48,732 nucleotides of DNA from Anaerolineae bacterium (GCA_004297445.1 SCUK01000058.1:1-48732), one strand, 5' to 3'; counted from the first letter of the stretch, positions 30,677 to 39,297 are shown. The notes: generated by a model from the letters alone, not told the origin. A program made the numbers and translations.

Positions 30677-31413
30677 GTCATGCGTTTCCGGGGCTGGGGC
30701 GGGGGGCTGTGATGAACGTGCTCCACCCACAACGCGCGCGCCAGTTCGTGGCCGATGATCTGGTCCACCTTGTGTTCGCGGGTCTGAATGCGCAGCGGCC
30801 CCTGGAACGGGGCGCAGCCCATCACGTAGATGTCGGTGCCGGGGGTTAATCCCAGTTCGGCGATGTAGCGTAATTTGTCCATGTCGTGCGTGCGTACGCG
30901 GCTGATGCGGCACCACACTTTGGAGCCGACCTCGACCAGCGGCCGGTCATCCGGGGGCGTAATCACGCCGGCGCGGGTGGGGATGGGCTCGCCGTGCGGG
31001 CAGCGTGTGGGGTGGCCGGTGAGGTCGTCAATGCGGTCTTCCAGTTCCTGATTCAAACCGCGTTCAAACGTGCCGGTCAGTTCATGGGCGGAGGCCCAGT
31101 CATAGCCCATGTGCTGTACCAGGTAGACTTCGGCAAGGCGATGACGGCGCAAGGCGGGCATGGCGATTCGCTCGCCTGAATCCGTCAGGCGCATCCCCCG
31201 GTAGGGGGTGTGCTGGATATGGCCATCGTCCTTTAACCGCTTGACCATGCGGGAGACCGCTTGCATGGAGTTATCGACCTCGTGAACGAGGTCCGTCAGG
31301 CTCACCTGTTCATGGTCTTGTTGCAGGCGGTAGATTTCGGCAGCGTAGCGCTGCATGGCCGGGCTTGGCCCGGTTTCCTTCAATTCGTCCAACGCGTGTG
31401 TCCTTGCTTGCAC
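30673..31413 (-). CDS. DtxR/MntR-family metal-dependent regulator with FeoA domain
   Basis: The 246-residue protein has an N-terminal winged helix (MQRYAAEIYRLQQDHEQVSL, then SMQAVSRMVKRLKDDGHIQH; about residues 19-62) followed by the dimerisation/metal-binding domain with HRLAEVYLVQHMGYDW and HPTRCPHGEPIP, whose Cys, Glu and His ligate Fe2+ or Mn2+. The C-terminal part (LRYIAELGLTPGTDIYVMG) is an SH3-like FeoA domain. The GTG at 31411-31413 lacks a clear ribosome binding site; TTG at 31392 with AAGGA upstream is an alternative. It diverges from the Fe(III) transporter genes and probably represses them when metal is plentiful. Confidence 0.88.
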   Translation of the reverse strand: MQARTHALDELKETGPSPAMQRYAAEIYRLQQDHEQVSLTDLVHEVDNSMQAVSRMVKRLKDDGHIQHTPYRGMRLTDSGERIAMPALRRHRLAEVYLVQHMGYDWASAHELTGTFERGLNQELEDRIDDLTGHPTRCPHGEPIPTRAGVITPPDDRPLVEVGSKVWCRISRVRTHDMDKLRYIAELGLTPGTDIYVMGCAPFQGPLRIQTREHKVDQIIGHELARALWVEHVHHSPPPQPRKRMT

Positions 31414-31429
31414 AGTTCAAACAGCAGAT

Positions 31430-31446
31430 GATACCCTTAAGGTATC
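31430..31446. promoter_or_regulatory. Candidate DtxR operator
   Basis: The inverted repeat GATACC-CTTAA-GGTATC (also containing the palindrome CCTTAAGG) sits 17 nt before the regulator start, in the shared control region with the Fe transporter operon. An AT-rich divergent region runs on to 31609, with a possible TATACT -10 at 31547-31552. Confidence 0.45.
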
Positions 31447-31609
31447 TGAATCGGGTTAAAAACTACACCCAGGTTGATATTCTACCTCCACTTTGGGTGA
31501 AAGTGAAATTTAATACGAGTGTCTGGATAAATGATGTCAATATTCGTATACTCAACCTGTTGTGAGTTACCAACCATTAACCTGCCGTAACAAAGGAGAT
31601 TCAAACTTC

Positions 31610-32674
31610 ATGCGTAAGACTTCCGTATTAATAGGCCTGCTGCTGGCCCTCAGCCTGCTGGTTGCGGCGTGCTCGCCGCAGGCCGCGCCGGCGGCAACCC
31701 CTTCTGCCGAGCCCGTTGATGCCCCCACTGCCGATGCGGCCAGCGGCACTCTGGTTATCTATTCCGGCCGCAGCGAATCGCTGGTCGCGCCGTTGATCGA
31801 GCAGTTTGAAGCGGCCAGCGGCCTTGAAGTGGAAGTGCGCTATGCCAGCACCGCCGAACTGGCGGCCACGTTGCTGGAGGAAGGCGCCAACTCCCCGGCG
31901 GATGTGTTCTTTGCCCAGGACCCCGGTGGGCTGGGCGCGGTGGCGGATGCCGGCCTGCTGGCCGCGCTGCCGGCGGACCTGTTGGGCGCGGTGGACCCGC
32001 GTTTCGCTGACCCGAACGGCCAGTGGGTGGGGGTATCCGGCCGGGCGCGCGTCATCGTCTACAACACCGACTCGCTAACCGAAGCTGACCTGCCCACCGG
32101 GTTGGAAGGCTTTACTGACCCGCAGTGGAAGGGCCGCATCGGCCTCCCTCCCACCAACGCCTCCTTCCAGACAATGGTGACGGCGATGCGCGAGGTATGG
32201 GGAGAAGAAGCTACAACGGCTTGGCTGGAAGGCATCATGGCCAATGAGCCGGTGTTCTACGAGAACAACACTGCCGTCGTGGCGGCCGTGGCCGCCGGAG
32301 AAGTGGAAGTGGGTTTCGTCAACCACTACTATCTCTACCGCTTCATCGCCGAAGAGGGTGAAGGGTTCACGGCCCGCAACTACTTTCTGCCGGATGGCGG
32401 ACCGGGCGCGCTGGTGATGACCGCCGGCGTGGGCCAGTTGGCCAGTTCTGACAACCCGGCGGCCGCGCAGGCATTCATTGAATTCCTGCTCACGATTGAG
32501 GCGCAGACGTACTTTGCGGAAGAGACCTTCGAGTACCCGCTCATCGCCGGGGTTCCGACGCATCCGCTGCTGCCCTCGTTGGCCTCTTTGAATGCCATCG
32601 ACATCTCACTGGGTGACCTGGCAGACTTGCAGGGGTCCGTGACCTTGCTGCAGCAGGTGGGCATGCTACCGTAG
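31610..32674 (+). CDS. Fe(III) ABC transporter, substrate-binding lipoprotein
   Basis: The 354-residue protein starts at ATG 31610 (AAAGGAG at 31592-31598). Its lipobox LVAAC places it on the outer face of the membrane after a Pro/Ala-rich linker. The periplasmic-binding fold starts GTLVIYSGRSESLVAPLIEQ, and the GFVNHYYLYRF motif (about residues 233-243) contains the paired Tyr that bind ferric iron in FbpA/FutA proteins. LVIYSGR also matches the FbpA start. It delivers iron to the permease and ATPase encoded next. A hairpin after the gene may raise its expression over that of the downstream genes. Confidence 0.92.
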   Translation: MRKTSVLIGLLLALSLLVAACSPQAAPAATPSAEPVDAPTADAASGTLVIYSGRSESLVAPLIEQFEAASGLEVEVRYASTAELAATLLEEGANSPADVFFAQDPGGLGAVADAGLLAALPADLLGAVDPRFADPNGQWVGVSGRARVIVYNTDSLTEADLPTGLEGFTDPQWKGRIGLPPTNASFQTMVTAMREVWGEEATTAWLEGIMANEPVFYENNTAVVAAVAAGEVEVGFVNHYYLYRFIAEEGEGFTARNYFLPDGGPGALVMTAGVGQLASSDNPAAAQAFIEFLLTIEAQTYFAEETFEYPLIAGVPTHPLLPSLASLNAIDISLGDLADLQGSVTLLQQVGMLP

Positions 32675-32701
32675 CGGTGAGAATTAGTTGAATCGTTGCC
32701 G

Positions 32702-32737
32702 GGGCGCGGGAGACGCTGGAAAGCAACTCCCGCGCCC
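32702..32737 (+). terminator. Intercistronic hairpin after the binding-protein gene
   Basis: A 10-bp stem (GGGCGCGGGA 32702-32711 with TCCCGCGCCC 32728-32737) has a 16-nt loop and is followed by TTG without a U-tract. It could act as a partial terminator or as an mRNA 3'-end stabiliser. Confidence 0.5.
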
Positions 32738-32792
32738 TTGCATGTATACCTGAATCTCGTCTGGCTAGTCCAGACTCTCTGTTTACTTGGGG

Positions 32793-32798
32793 TATCCT
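32793..32798 (+). promoter_or_regulatory. -10-like box 6 nt before the permease start
   Basis: TATCCT ends 6 nt before ATG 32805, the same spacing as at the leaderless candidate 24309. It could give the permease-ATPase-MFS genes their own leaderless transcript. Confidence 0.35.
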
Positions 32799-32804
32799 TA
32801 ACCC

Positions 32805-34487
32805 ATGACCGAATTGGCCCGGCAGATTCCAGACTCCGAAAGCCTGCCGGCGCGCATCAAACGCCGGGCGGCCGTGCCCAGTCTGCGCGCGTTGCTGGTC
32901 CTGTGGCTGCCGGCCGGTGTGGCGGCGGCGGCGGTGCTGCTGCCGGTAGCCTATTTGGTGCTGCGCGCCTCGCAGGCCGGCGCAGAAGTCTGGGCGCTGG
33001 TGCTGCGGCCATCCACTCTGCAAACCCTGGGCCGCACCGTGCTGCTGGCACTGTCGGTCACCGTTGCTTCGACCGGGCTGGCGCTGCCGCTGGCCTGGCT
33101 TACCACCCGCACCGACCTGCCCGGAAGACGCCTCTGGTCAGTACTCACCGCATTGCCGCTGGTCATCCCTTCCTATGTGGGCGCTTACCTGCTCGTTAGC
33201 ACCCTCGGGCCGCGCGGCATGCTGCAGGGCTGGCTGGAAACCTGGCTGGGAGTCACGCGCCTGCCGGAGATTTACGGCTTTCCCGGCGCGCTATACATCC
33301 TCACCATCCTCTCGTATCCCTTCATCTTATTAAGCGTACGCGCCGCGCTGCAGCGCATGGACCCTGCCCAGGAAGAAGCCGCACGCAGCCTGGGGTTAAG
33401 CGCCTGGCGTACCTTCTGGCGGGTGGTGCTGCCGCAATTGCGGCCTGCCATCACCGCCGGGGCGATGCTGGTGGCGCTCTACGTGGTGCGCGACTTCGGC
33501 GCGGTGGCCATCATGCGCTACAACACCTTTACCCGTGTCATCTACCTGCAATACACCAGTACCTTCGACCGTACCGCGGCGGCGGTGCTGGCGTTGGTGC
33601 TGGTGGCGCTCACGCTGGCCCTGTTGGCGATCGAAACATGGACGCGCGGCCGGGCCGCCTATTACAGCAGCAGCGCGGCGCACCCGCGCCCACCGGTGTT
33701 GCTGCCGCTGGGGCGCTGGCGCTGGCCGGCGCTGCTCTTCTGCTCGCTGGTGGTTCTGGCGGGCGTCGTCATGCCGGCGGTTAACCTGGGCTACTGGTTG
33801 TGGCGCGGCGTGGCCGCCGGTGAACAGGTCGGCGCGTTGTGGCTGGAAACGCGAAACTCAATTTGGGCGGCGGCCCTGGCGGCCGTGGCAACGCTGGTGG
33901 CAGCCTTGCCGGCGGCGGCGGTGAGTGTGCGTTACCGCAACCGCGCCAGCTGGCTTATCGAACGGCTGGCGTATGCCGCCTTCGCGCTGCCAGGCATCGT
34001 TATCGCGCTGGCGCTGGTGTTCTTTGGTTCCAATTACGTCCGCCCGCTGTACCAGACCCTGCCACTGCTTACCCTGGCCTATGTCATCCTGTTTCTGCCG
34101 GAGGCAGTCGGCGCGATTCGTACCTCCCTCTTGCAGGTACATCCCAGCATGGAAGAAGCGGCCCGCGGGCTGGGCCATTCGCCGTGGGCGGTGTTCCGGC
34201 GCATCACCCTGCCGCTGGTACGCCCGGGCGTAGCTTCCGGCGCGGCGCTGGTGTTCCTGACGACGATGAAAGAGTTGCCCGCCACGCTGTTGCTGGCGCC
34301 CATCGGGTTTAAGACCCTCGCCATCGGCGTGTGGGGCGCGGTGTCCGAAGCGTTTTTCGCTCGCGCCGCTGCGCCGGCGCTGCTCATCATTCTGGTATCA
34401 TCCGTGCCGATGGCCGTCCTGCTGCTGCGCGACCGCGGCCCCGGCCAACATGACAGCGCGCCTTCATCGCCCCCCCGCCTCCAATGA
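32805..34487 (+). CDS. Fe(III) ABC transporter, permease (two fused half-permeases)
   Basis: The 560-residue protein has about twelve membrane segments and two binding-protein-dependent transport modules. Each carries an EAA loop that docks on the ATPase: EEAARSLGLSAWRTFWRVVL (about residues 189-208) and EEAARGLGHSPWAVFRRITL (about 449-468). This is the FbpB/SfuB-type layout of iron permeases. The stop overlaps the ATPase start (ATGA). The N-terminal cytoplasmic tail is basic (RIKRRAAVPS). Confidence 0.93.
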   Translation: MTELARQIPDSESLPARIKRRAAVPSLRALLVLWLPAGVAAAAVLLPVAYLVLRASQAGAEVWALVLRPSTLQTLGRTVLLALSVTVASTGLALPLAWLTTRTDLPGRRLWSVLTALPLVIPSYVGAYLLVSTLGPRGMLQGWLETWLGVTRLPEIYGFPGALYILTILSYPFILLSVRAALQRMDPAQEEAARSLGLSAWRTFWRVVLPQLRPAITAGAMLVALYVVRDFGAVAIMRYNTFTRVIYLQYTSTFDRTAAAVLALVLVALTLALLAIETWTRGRAAYYSSSAAHPRPPVLLPLGRWRWPALLFCSLVVLAGVVMPAVNLGYWLWRGVAAGEQVGALWLETRNSIWAAALAAVATLVAALPAAAVSVRYRNRASWLIERLAYAAFALPGIVIALALVFFGSNYVRPLYQTLPLLTLAYVILFLPEAVGAIRTSLLQVHPSMEEAARGLGHSPWAVFRRITLPLVRPGVASGAALVFLTTMKELPATLLLAPIGFKTLAIGVWGAVSEAFFARAAAPALLIILVSSVPMAVLLLRDRGPGQHDSAPSSPPRLQ

Positions 34488-35551
34488 CCCAGCCAGCCGT
34501 ACACACCATTAACCTGACACGCCAATTCGAGGTGGACATCGCCGTCTATAACCTTGACCTGATGGTCGAGGCCGGCGAAATCATGGCGCTGGTCGGCCCC
34601 AGCGGTTGCGGCAAGACCACCACCCTGCGCCTGCTGGCCGGGTTTGAACGCCCGGATGCCGGCGAGGTGCATCTCGCCGGGCGGCTGGTGGCCGGGGGGC
34701 GCACCTTTGTGCCGCCCGAGAAGCGCGGGGTGGGGATGGTGTTCCAGGACTATGCCCTTTTCCCTCATTTAACTGTGGAAGAAAACGTCGCCTTCGGCCT
34801 GCAGGGACGCCCGCGCCGCAAAGCGCTGGACGACGCGCGCTCGATGCTCAGCCTGGTGGACCTGGCGGGCATGGCGGCGCGCTATCCTCACGAACTTTCC
34901 GGCGGCCAGCGTCAGCGGGTGGCCCTGGCGCGTGCGCTTGCTCCGCGGCCCATCCTTGTCCTCATGGACGAACCCTTCAGCAATCTGGATGCTGACCTGC
35001 GGGCGGTCATGCGCGAGGAAGTGCGCGTGATTCTCAAGGGCATTAAAGCCAGCGCCATCTTTGTGACCCATGACCAGGAAGAAGCCCTCTATATGGGTGA
35101 CCGGCTGGCGGTGCTCAACCGGGGCCGGCTGGAACAGGTGGGCACACCCGAAGACGTCTTCCAGCGGCCGCGCAGCCGCTTTGTGGCGGAGTTCATGGGC
35201 GGCACGGATTTCCTGCCGGGGGTAGTGGCTGCAGGCGGCATCATGACCGAGATTGGCCTGGTGGCGCAGCCGGTCTTCCTACCGGCAGGCACCGCCGTGG
35301 AACTGGCGGTGCGCTCGGACGACATCGCCTTCACCCCGCAGGCCGGCGGCGAGTCATTGGTGCTGGCGCGCCATTTCCGCGGGGCCGCCAATGCCTACCG
35401 TCTCCGGTTGCCCAGCGGCCGCCTGTTGCATGCCCTCGAGTCCCACCAGCGCATGATTCGCCCCGGCACGCCGGTGGCCGTGCGGCTTGAACCCGGGCAT
35501 CCTCTCGTTTGTTTTGTGGACGGTGTGGCGGTGGGCGGAGACCCCGCTTGA
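34484..35551 (+). CDS. Fe(III) ABC transporter, ATP-binding protein
   Basis: The 355-residue protein has Walker A GPSGCGKTTTLRLLAG (about residues 38-53), Q-loop MVFQDYALFPHL, signature LSGGQRQRVALARALAP, Walker B LVLMDEPFSNLD and switch VTHDQEEAL. A C-terminal TOBE-like domain (FLPGVVAAGG onward, AVELAVRSDDIAFTP) follows, as in FbpC/CysA-type ATPases. ATG 34484 overlaps the permease stop, indicating coupled translation. It powers import of iron captured by the lipoprotein encoded upstream. Confidence 0.94.
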   Translation: MTQPAVHTINLTRQFEVDIAVYNLDLMVEAGEIMALVGPSGCGKTTTLRLLAGFERPDAGEVHLAGRLVAGGRTFVPPEKRGVGMVFQDYALFPHLTVEENVAFGLQGRPRRKALDDARSMLSLVDLAGMAARYPHELSGGQRQRVALARALAPRPILVLMDEPFSNLDADLRAVMREEVRVILKGIKASAIFVTHDQEEALYMGDRLAVLNRGRLEQVGTPEDVFQRPRSRFVAEFMGGTDFLPGVVAAGGIMTEIGLVAQPVFLPAGTAVELAVRSDDIAFTPQAGGESLVLARHFRGAANAYRLRLPSGRLLHALESHQRMIRPGTPVAVRLEPGHPLVCFVDGVAVGGDPA

Positions 35552-36900
35552 CGCCCTCCCCCTGGCGCGCCCGCTGGGCAGCGCTGGTCTCCATTCGTCC
35601 GTATCTCACCCTGTGGTTCAGCCAATCCGTCTCGCTGGTCGGCAGCGGCATGACGGGCTTCGCCGTGGCCCTCTATGTCTTCGACCAGACTGGCAGCGCC
35701 ACCTCGCTGGTGATGCTGGGGCTGGCGCGCATGCTGCCGGGCCTGCTCACCAACCTGATCGCGGGCGATTGGGTCGACCGCTTTTCGCGCAAGCGGCTGA
35801 TGATTATCAGCGACATGTTGACTGGCCTGACCACCACCGCGCTGCTGGCGTTGATGCTCTCCGGCCGATTGGAACTATGGCATCTCTACGCCATCAATCT
35901 GATCAGCAGCCCATTTGAAGCGGTGCAGCGGCTGGCGTGGGATGCCTCCGGCACCCTGATGGTGCCCAAACGCCACTACATGCGTATCAGCGGATTGAAC
36001 TGGCTCACGCTGTATGGCACCAACATCACCGCCACAGCGTTTGGTACCGCGCTGTATGTCACCTATGGGCTGTATGCCGTGGTGCTGGCCGACCTGGCCA
36101 CGCTGGCCTTCGCGCTGATTGTGCTGGCATTCCAGTCCATCCCCCAGCCGGTGTTGGATGAACAGCAGAAATCCGAGCAGGCTCAACCCCTGCACATTCG
36201 CATTCTCTATGGATTTCGCTATGTGCTGGCCCGCCCGCAGTTGGCCGGGCTGCTACTGGTATTCTCCCTTTTCTATTTCTTTCACGACATTTCCAGCGGC
36301 GTCTACACGCCGATGGTGCTGGCACGCACCGGCGGCGACGAAGTCGTGCTGGCGAAAGTGGTCGCCACCGCCGGCGTGGCGGGCATGTTGAGCGCCCTGC
36401 TCGTCAGCGCCTGGGGCGGCCCGAAGCGGCGCATCCGCACCTTTCTTCTCGGGACGTTGAGCGCGGGCCTTGCCAAGCTCTTGTTCCCGCTGGGGCGCGG
36501 CGTGGCGGCCTGGGTGCCGCTGCAATTCTATTCGTCGCTTAACTTTCCTCTAAAGGACAGCGCCTACAGCGCCATCTGGCGGCAAAAGGTGGAACCCGCC
36601 GTGCAGGGGCGCGTGTTCGCCGCCATTCACCTCACCGGCCAGGTGGCCGGTATGCTGGGCTACACGCTGGCCGGCCCGCTGGGCGACCGGGTTTTCGAGC
36701 CTGCCCTGCAGGGGCCGTCGGTCTGGGCGCCGCTGGTGGGCGCGGGGCCAGGGGCCGGGTTCGCGCTGCTCTTCTTTTTCTCCGGGCTGGGGATGATGGG
36801 CTCTGGATTGTTGGGCCTGGGTCTGCCCGCCGTGCGGCGCGTGGAGGATTCCCTGCCTGACCATGACGGTGCGCCGCAACCCGTCCCGGCCGGAGATTGA
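35548..36900 (+). CDS. MFS transporter (MFS_3-like)
   Basis: The 450-residue protein is taken from TTG 35548, which overlaps the ATPase stop (TTGA) and has GGAG at about 35536; an earlier TTG at 35509 is possible. About 10-12 membrane segments are seen. The loop between helices 2 and 3, GDWVDRFSRKRLMIISDM, is the MFS motif A (G-x-x-x-D-R-x-x-R-(K/R)). The family with FSQSVSLVGSGMTGFAVALY includes EntS-like siderophore exporters and drug exporters. Its place in an iron operon would suit siderophore or metal export, but the substrate is unproven. Confidence 0.82.
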   Translation: MTPSPWRARWAALVSIRPYLTLWFSQSVSLVGSGMTGFAVALYVFDQTGSATSLVMLGLARMLPGLLTNLIAGDWVDRFSRKRLMIISDMLTGLTTTALLALMLSGRLELWHLYAINLISSPFEAVQRLAWDASGTLMVPKRHYMRISGLNWLTLYGTNITATAFGTALYVTYGLYAVVLADLATLAFALIVLAFQSIPQPVLDEQQKSEQAQPLHIRILYGFRYVLARPQLAGLLLVFSLFYFFHDISSGVYTPMVLARTGGDEVVLAKVVATAGVAGMLSALLVSAWGGPKRRIRTFLLGTLSAGLAKLLFPLGRGVAAWVPLQFYSSLNFPLKDSAYSAIWRQKVEPAVQGRVFAAIHLTGQVAGMLGYTLAGPLGDRVFEPALQGPSVWAPLVGAGPGAGFALLFFFSGLGMMGSGLLGLGLPAVRRVEDSLPDHDGAPQPVPAGD

Positions 36901-36972
36901 CAGCCACCCCCAAGTATGGTTTACTTCATCCATCCGGCATACAGTCTGGATCTCCCATCGCCATTCCATGGT

Positions 36973-37030
36973 AAAGGAGGTGTTGCTAATGAGTTGTGGT
37001 AAAACCAACGGCGCTGTGGCAACCCTCCTT
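36973..37030 (+). promoter_or_regulatory. Shine-Dalgarno able to pair with a segment inside the small ORF
   Basis: AAAGGAGGTG (36973-36982) is perfectly complementary to the 16S anti-SD sequence. AAGGAGG-(T)-GTTG (36974-36985) can pair with CAACCCTCCTT (37020-37030) by 11 bp with one bulged T, enclosing a 34-nt loop that contains the start codon. This would hide the ribosome binding site. Confidence 0.5.
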
Positions 37031-37045
37031 ACATCTGCAGAGTAA
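36989..37045 (+). CDS. Candidate 18-residue small protein
   Basis: The ORF encodes MSCGKTNGAVATLLTSAE. It has an exceptionally strong ribosome binding site (10-nt match to anti-SD) with a 6-nt spacing to ATG 36989, and a terminator at 37069-37094 follows 24 nt after its stop. The next gene is convergent, so it is not a leader peptide for a downstream gene. Its single Cys near the N-terminus and small hydrophobic tail give no clear function. It may be a small regulatory protein, a peptide precursor, or a by-product of a structured RNA. Length alone makes it uncertain. Confidence 0.4.
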   Translation: MSCGKTNGAVATLLTSAE

Positions 37046-37068
37046 GTAGTTGCTGCAGCGCCAAACAC

Positions 37069-37094
37069 GAAAGCCGCCCGTAAGGGCGGCTTTC
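37069..37094. terminator. Bidirectional terminator
   Basis: An 11-bp perfect stem (GAAAGCCGCCC 37069-37079 with GGGCGGCTTTC 37084-37094) has the loop GTAA. It ends the small ORF on the plus strand and may serve the leftward gene ending at 37126. Confidence 0.75.
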
Positions 37095-37125
37095 ACTTTA
37101 AGCAAATGTTATGGCGTTTGTTGGG

Positions 37126-39297
37126 TCAGTCCGAGGGCGGCACAAATGGGATGGGCTCCGGGCTGATGCGGTAGTAGATGAGTTGCGGCACCAGCGCTGC
37201 CGGCGGGGTGCTGGTAATCAACTCATTGCCGGTGCAGGAGTAGGTAGATTCCATTGCGCCGAAGCCCGTTGACAGGCCGTATTCCCCGGGAAAGTCTTCA
37301 ATCACGATTTCATTGATGAACTCTCCCGCGGTGATGGTCGCCACGCCGGCGAAATTTGGCACTTCATCAGTGGTGACCAGCACGCCGGGCGAGCTGATGC
37401 CCCATCGTCCGGTGGAGTATCCGCCCAGCGCATATTCGAAATCGATTGGCTCCAAATCGTTCGTGTACTGGCGGACTCTCGTGGAAAGTCCTATCGGTTG
37501 GAAGACGAAGGTGCCATCGGGGAAGATGTCCACAGAGTAGCCGCCAATCAGCCAGATGAGTTCCGCATTGGCGGTGGAGGCCATGAACGATGCGAAAGTG
37601 GGTCGCATGAAGTCAACGCTCATTTCCCAATGGCCGATTAAGCACTCGTCGCAATCGAGGGTTTCTTCTTCATCCGTTTCCAATTCCAGCGTGTGCGGGT
37701 CAGAGACCGCGCTGGGGTCGGTGGAAACCAGTACCAGCCGGAACGTGGACTCGCCGCATGCTGTAGAGTGGGAATCCGGCAGGTTGCCCCATTCGTCTCC
37801 CTCAACGCTGGGGCGGACGGCATGGTTGCCGGAAGCGCCGGAAACATTTTGCGTGATGTTATAGAGGTAGCCCTCGTTAAAGCGCACGCGATAGCGCGTG
37901 ACCACAAAGGGATGGGTTTCCATTTCACCGCCGCCGGGGAAGGTGATGACGTTGCCGGGGGCGGGATCAAGGGACAGAAAGCCGCCGCCGGTGTCGCTTA
38001 TCTGGCGGTCCAGGTAGGCTTTGCTGAAGGCGAAGAACAGTTCGTCCATACCGGGCCAGCCGGAGAGCGCGACAAGCTGGTTGGCCTTGCTGGCTTCCAC
38101 GTCTGCGCCACCGCGGCTGTTGGACAGCGAGTCATTGATGTACAGGACGTCGTACAGGCTGGACGTCTGGCTGACGTAAAACCAGAACACCACGTCGGCG
38201 TAGGCGAGGTTGGAATGCACGAGCGGGAAGCGCGCGGAGAAGAGGTCAAAATCGAAGACGTACTCCCACTCCTGGTTGGCGGTTGGATAAACTACATTGC
38301 TGAAATACGTGGCAGAGCTTTCTATCCACCAGTCCGTAACACCGTAGTTGGTATAGCCATATCGCAGGTCCTGTACACAGTGGTAGAACTCGTGCGCCAC
38401 TGCCTGCTTAAATTGTTCTTCGCTAAGCGATTCCACGCCCACTGGATACACCATGATAGGGCAGGGCTCGGCGGCGATGGTCGCGGCGGACCGGCCGGGG
38501 ACCATGGCGTAGGTGCCTTCTTCGCCCGGGTTTTCCAGCAGCGTAAAAATCAGATTTGCATTGCCAATCTCCAGACCCAACCCCTGGTAAGTGTTGGCGG
38601 CGTCCACAATGGCATCCAGCGCGAGGCGGATGGCGGTTTGCACCGTCGTATCCGTGCTGTCTTCCGTGGCGTAATAGGCGCGGGCGCGGAACCCGCCGCC
38701 GTAGGTCACCGAATCGCGGTATTCGAGGCAGATGGGCGGGCTGGGGTCGGCCGGGAAGCCTTCGGCCCACAGGGTGGCGCATTCCACCTGGCGGGCGGCT
38801 TCGGCATAGGGCGAGGCCGTTTTTCCGGAGCTGGCTTCGGCCGGCCGGGCGTAGCGTTGCAGGCTCTCCTCGGAGGGGGCCAGAATCTGGAGCAGGCGCT
38901 GGATTTCAGCGCGCTGGTCGTCGGTCAGGTCGCCTTCGAGCAGCAGCCCGACTTGCGAGGTGAAGCCGAAGATGGAGTCATAATTCACGCCGGCATCGGC
39001 ACGCACCCCTTCGGGCAGGTCACCCTGCGCGGTGAGATGATTGAGGATGGCGATTGAGCCTTCAACCGGGTCACCGCCCTCTTCCACGTAGCGCGCCAGG
39101 TATTCCGATAGGCTGATGGGCAAGGGGTCAGCTTCCACTTCCGGGGTGGGAGTCGCCGAATCCGGCGCGGGGGAGTCGCCGCCAGTATCCTGCCCGGGTT
39201 CGGGGGTGGTGGCTCCGCCCACGCTACAGGCGAGCGACACGATGAGCAATGCGGAAATAAATGGCAATAGACGAATCGATGTGCGACGAGACGACAT
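37126..39297 (-). CDS. HExxH metalloprotease-like lipoprotein
   Basis: The 723-residue protein starts at ATG 39297 (AAGGA 7 nt upstream). A lipoprotein signal with lipobox VSLAC (Cys about 24) is followed by a Pro/Asp/Thr-rich linker. The central domain has QAVAHEFYHCVQDL (HExxH at about residues 301-305), and about 20 residues later WWIESSATYFSN supplies a Glu in the position of the third zinc ligand in gluzincins. The pattern resembles peptidase-MA or basic-secretory-type metallopeptidases. A C-terminal beta-rich region (about 470-700) with several Cys (CDECLIGHW) has no recognised family. It probably acts outside the cell; substrates are unknown. Confidence 0.7.
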   Translation of the reverse strand: MSSRRTSIRLLPFISALLIVSLACSVGGATTPEPGQDTGGDSPAPDSATPTPEVEADPLPISLSEYLARYVEEGGDPVEGSIAILNHLTAQGDLPEGVRADAGVNYDSIFGFTSQVGLLLEGDLTDDQRAEIQRLLQILAPSEESLQRYARPAEASSGKTASPYAEAARQVECATLWAEGFPADPSPPICLEYRDSVTYGGGFRARAYYATEDSTDTTVQTAIRLALDAIVDAANTYQGLGLEIGNANLIFTLLENPGEEGTYAMVPGRSAATIAAEPCPIMVYPVGVESLSEEQFKQAVAHEFYHCVQDLRYGYTNYGVTDWWIESSATYFSNVVYPTANQEWEYVFDFDLFSARFPLVHSNLAYADVVFWFYVSQTSSLYDVLYINDSLSNSRGGADVEASKANQLVALSGWPGMDELFFAFSKAYLDRQISDTGGGFLSLDPAPGNVITFPGGGEMETHPFVVTRYRVRFNEGYLYNITQNVSGASGNHAVRPSVEGDEWGNLPDSHSTACGESTFRLVLVSTDPSAVSDPHTLELETDEEETLDCDECLIGHWEMSVDFMRPTFASFMASTANAELIWLIGGYSVDIFPDGTFVFQPIGLSTRVRQYTNDLEPIDFEYALGGYSTGRWGISSPGVLVTTDEVPNFAGVATITAGEFINEIVIEDFPGEYGLSTGFGAMESTYSCTGNELITSTPPAALVPQLIYYRISPEPIPFVPPSD

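Noticed and set aside
30677..30916. 80-codon N-terminal extension of the GT2 glycosyltransferase
   Set aside because: It lies inside the DtxR gene in another frame, is Arg/Pro-rich, and the GTG at 30676 gives a normal GT2 N-terminus with a coupled GTGA overlap.
36863..36988. Upstream extension of the small ORF at 36989
   Set aside because: It overlaps the MFS gene, has no ribosome binding site and an unconvincing composition, whereas ATG 36989 has a perfect one.
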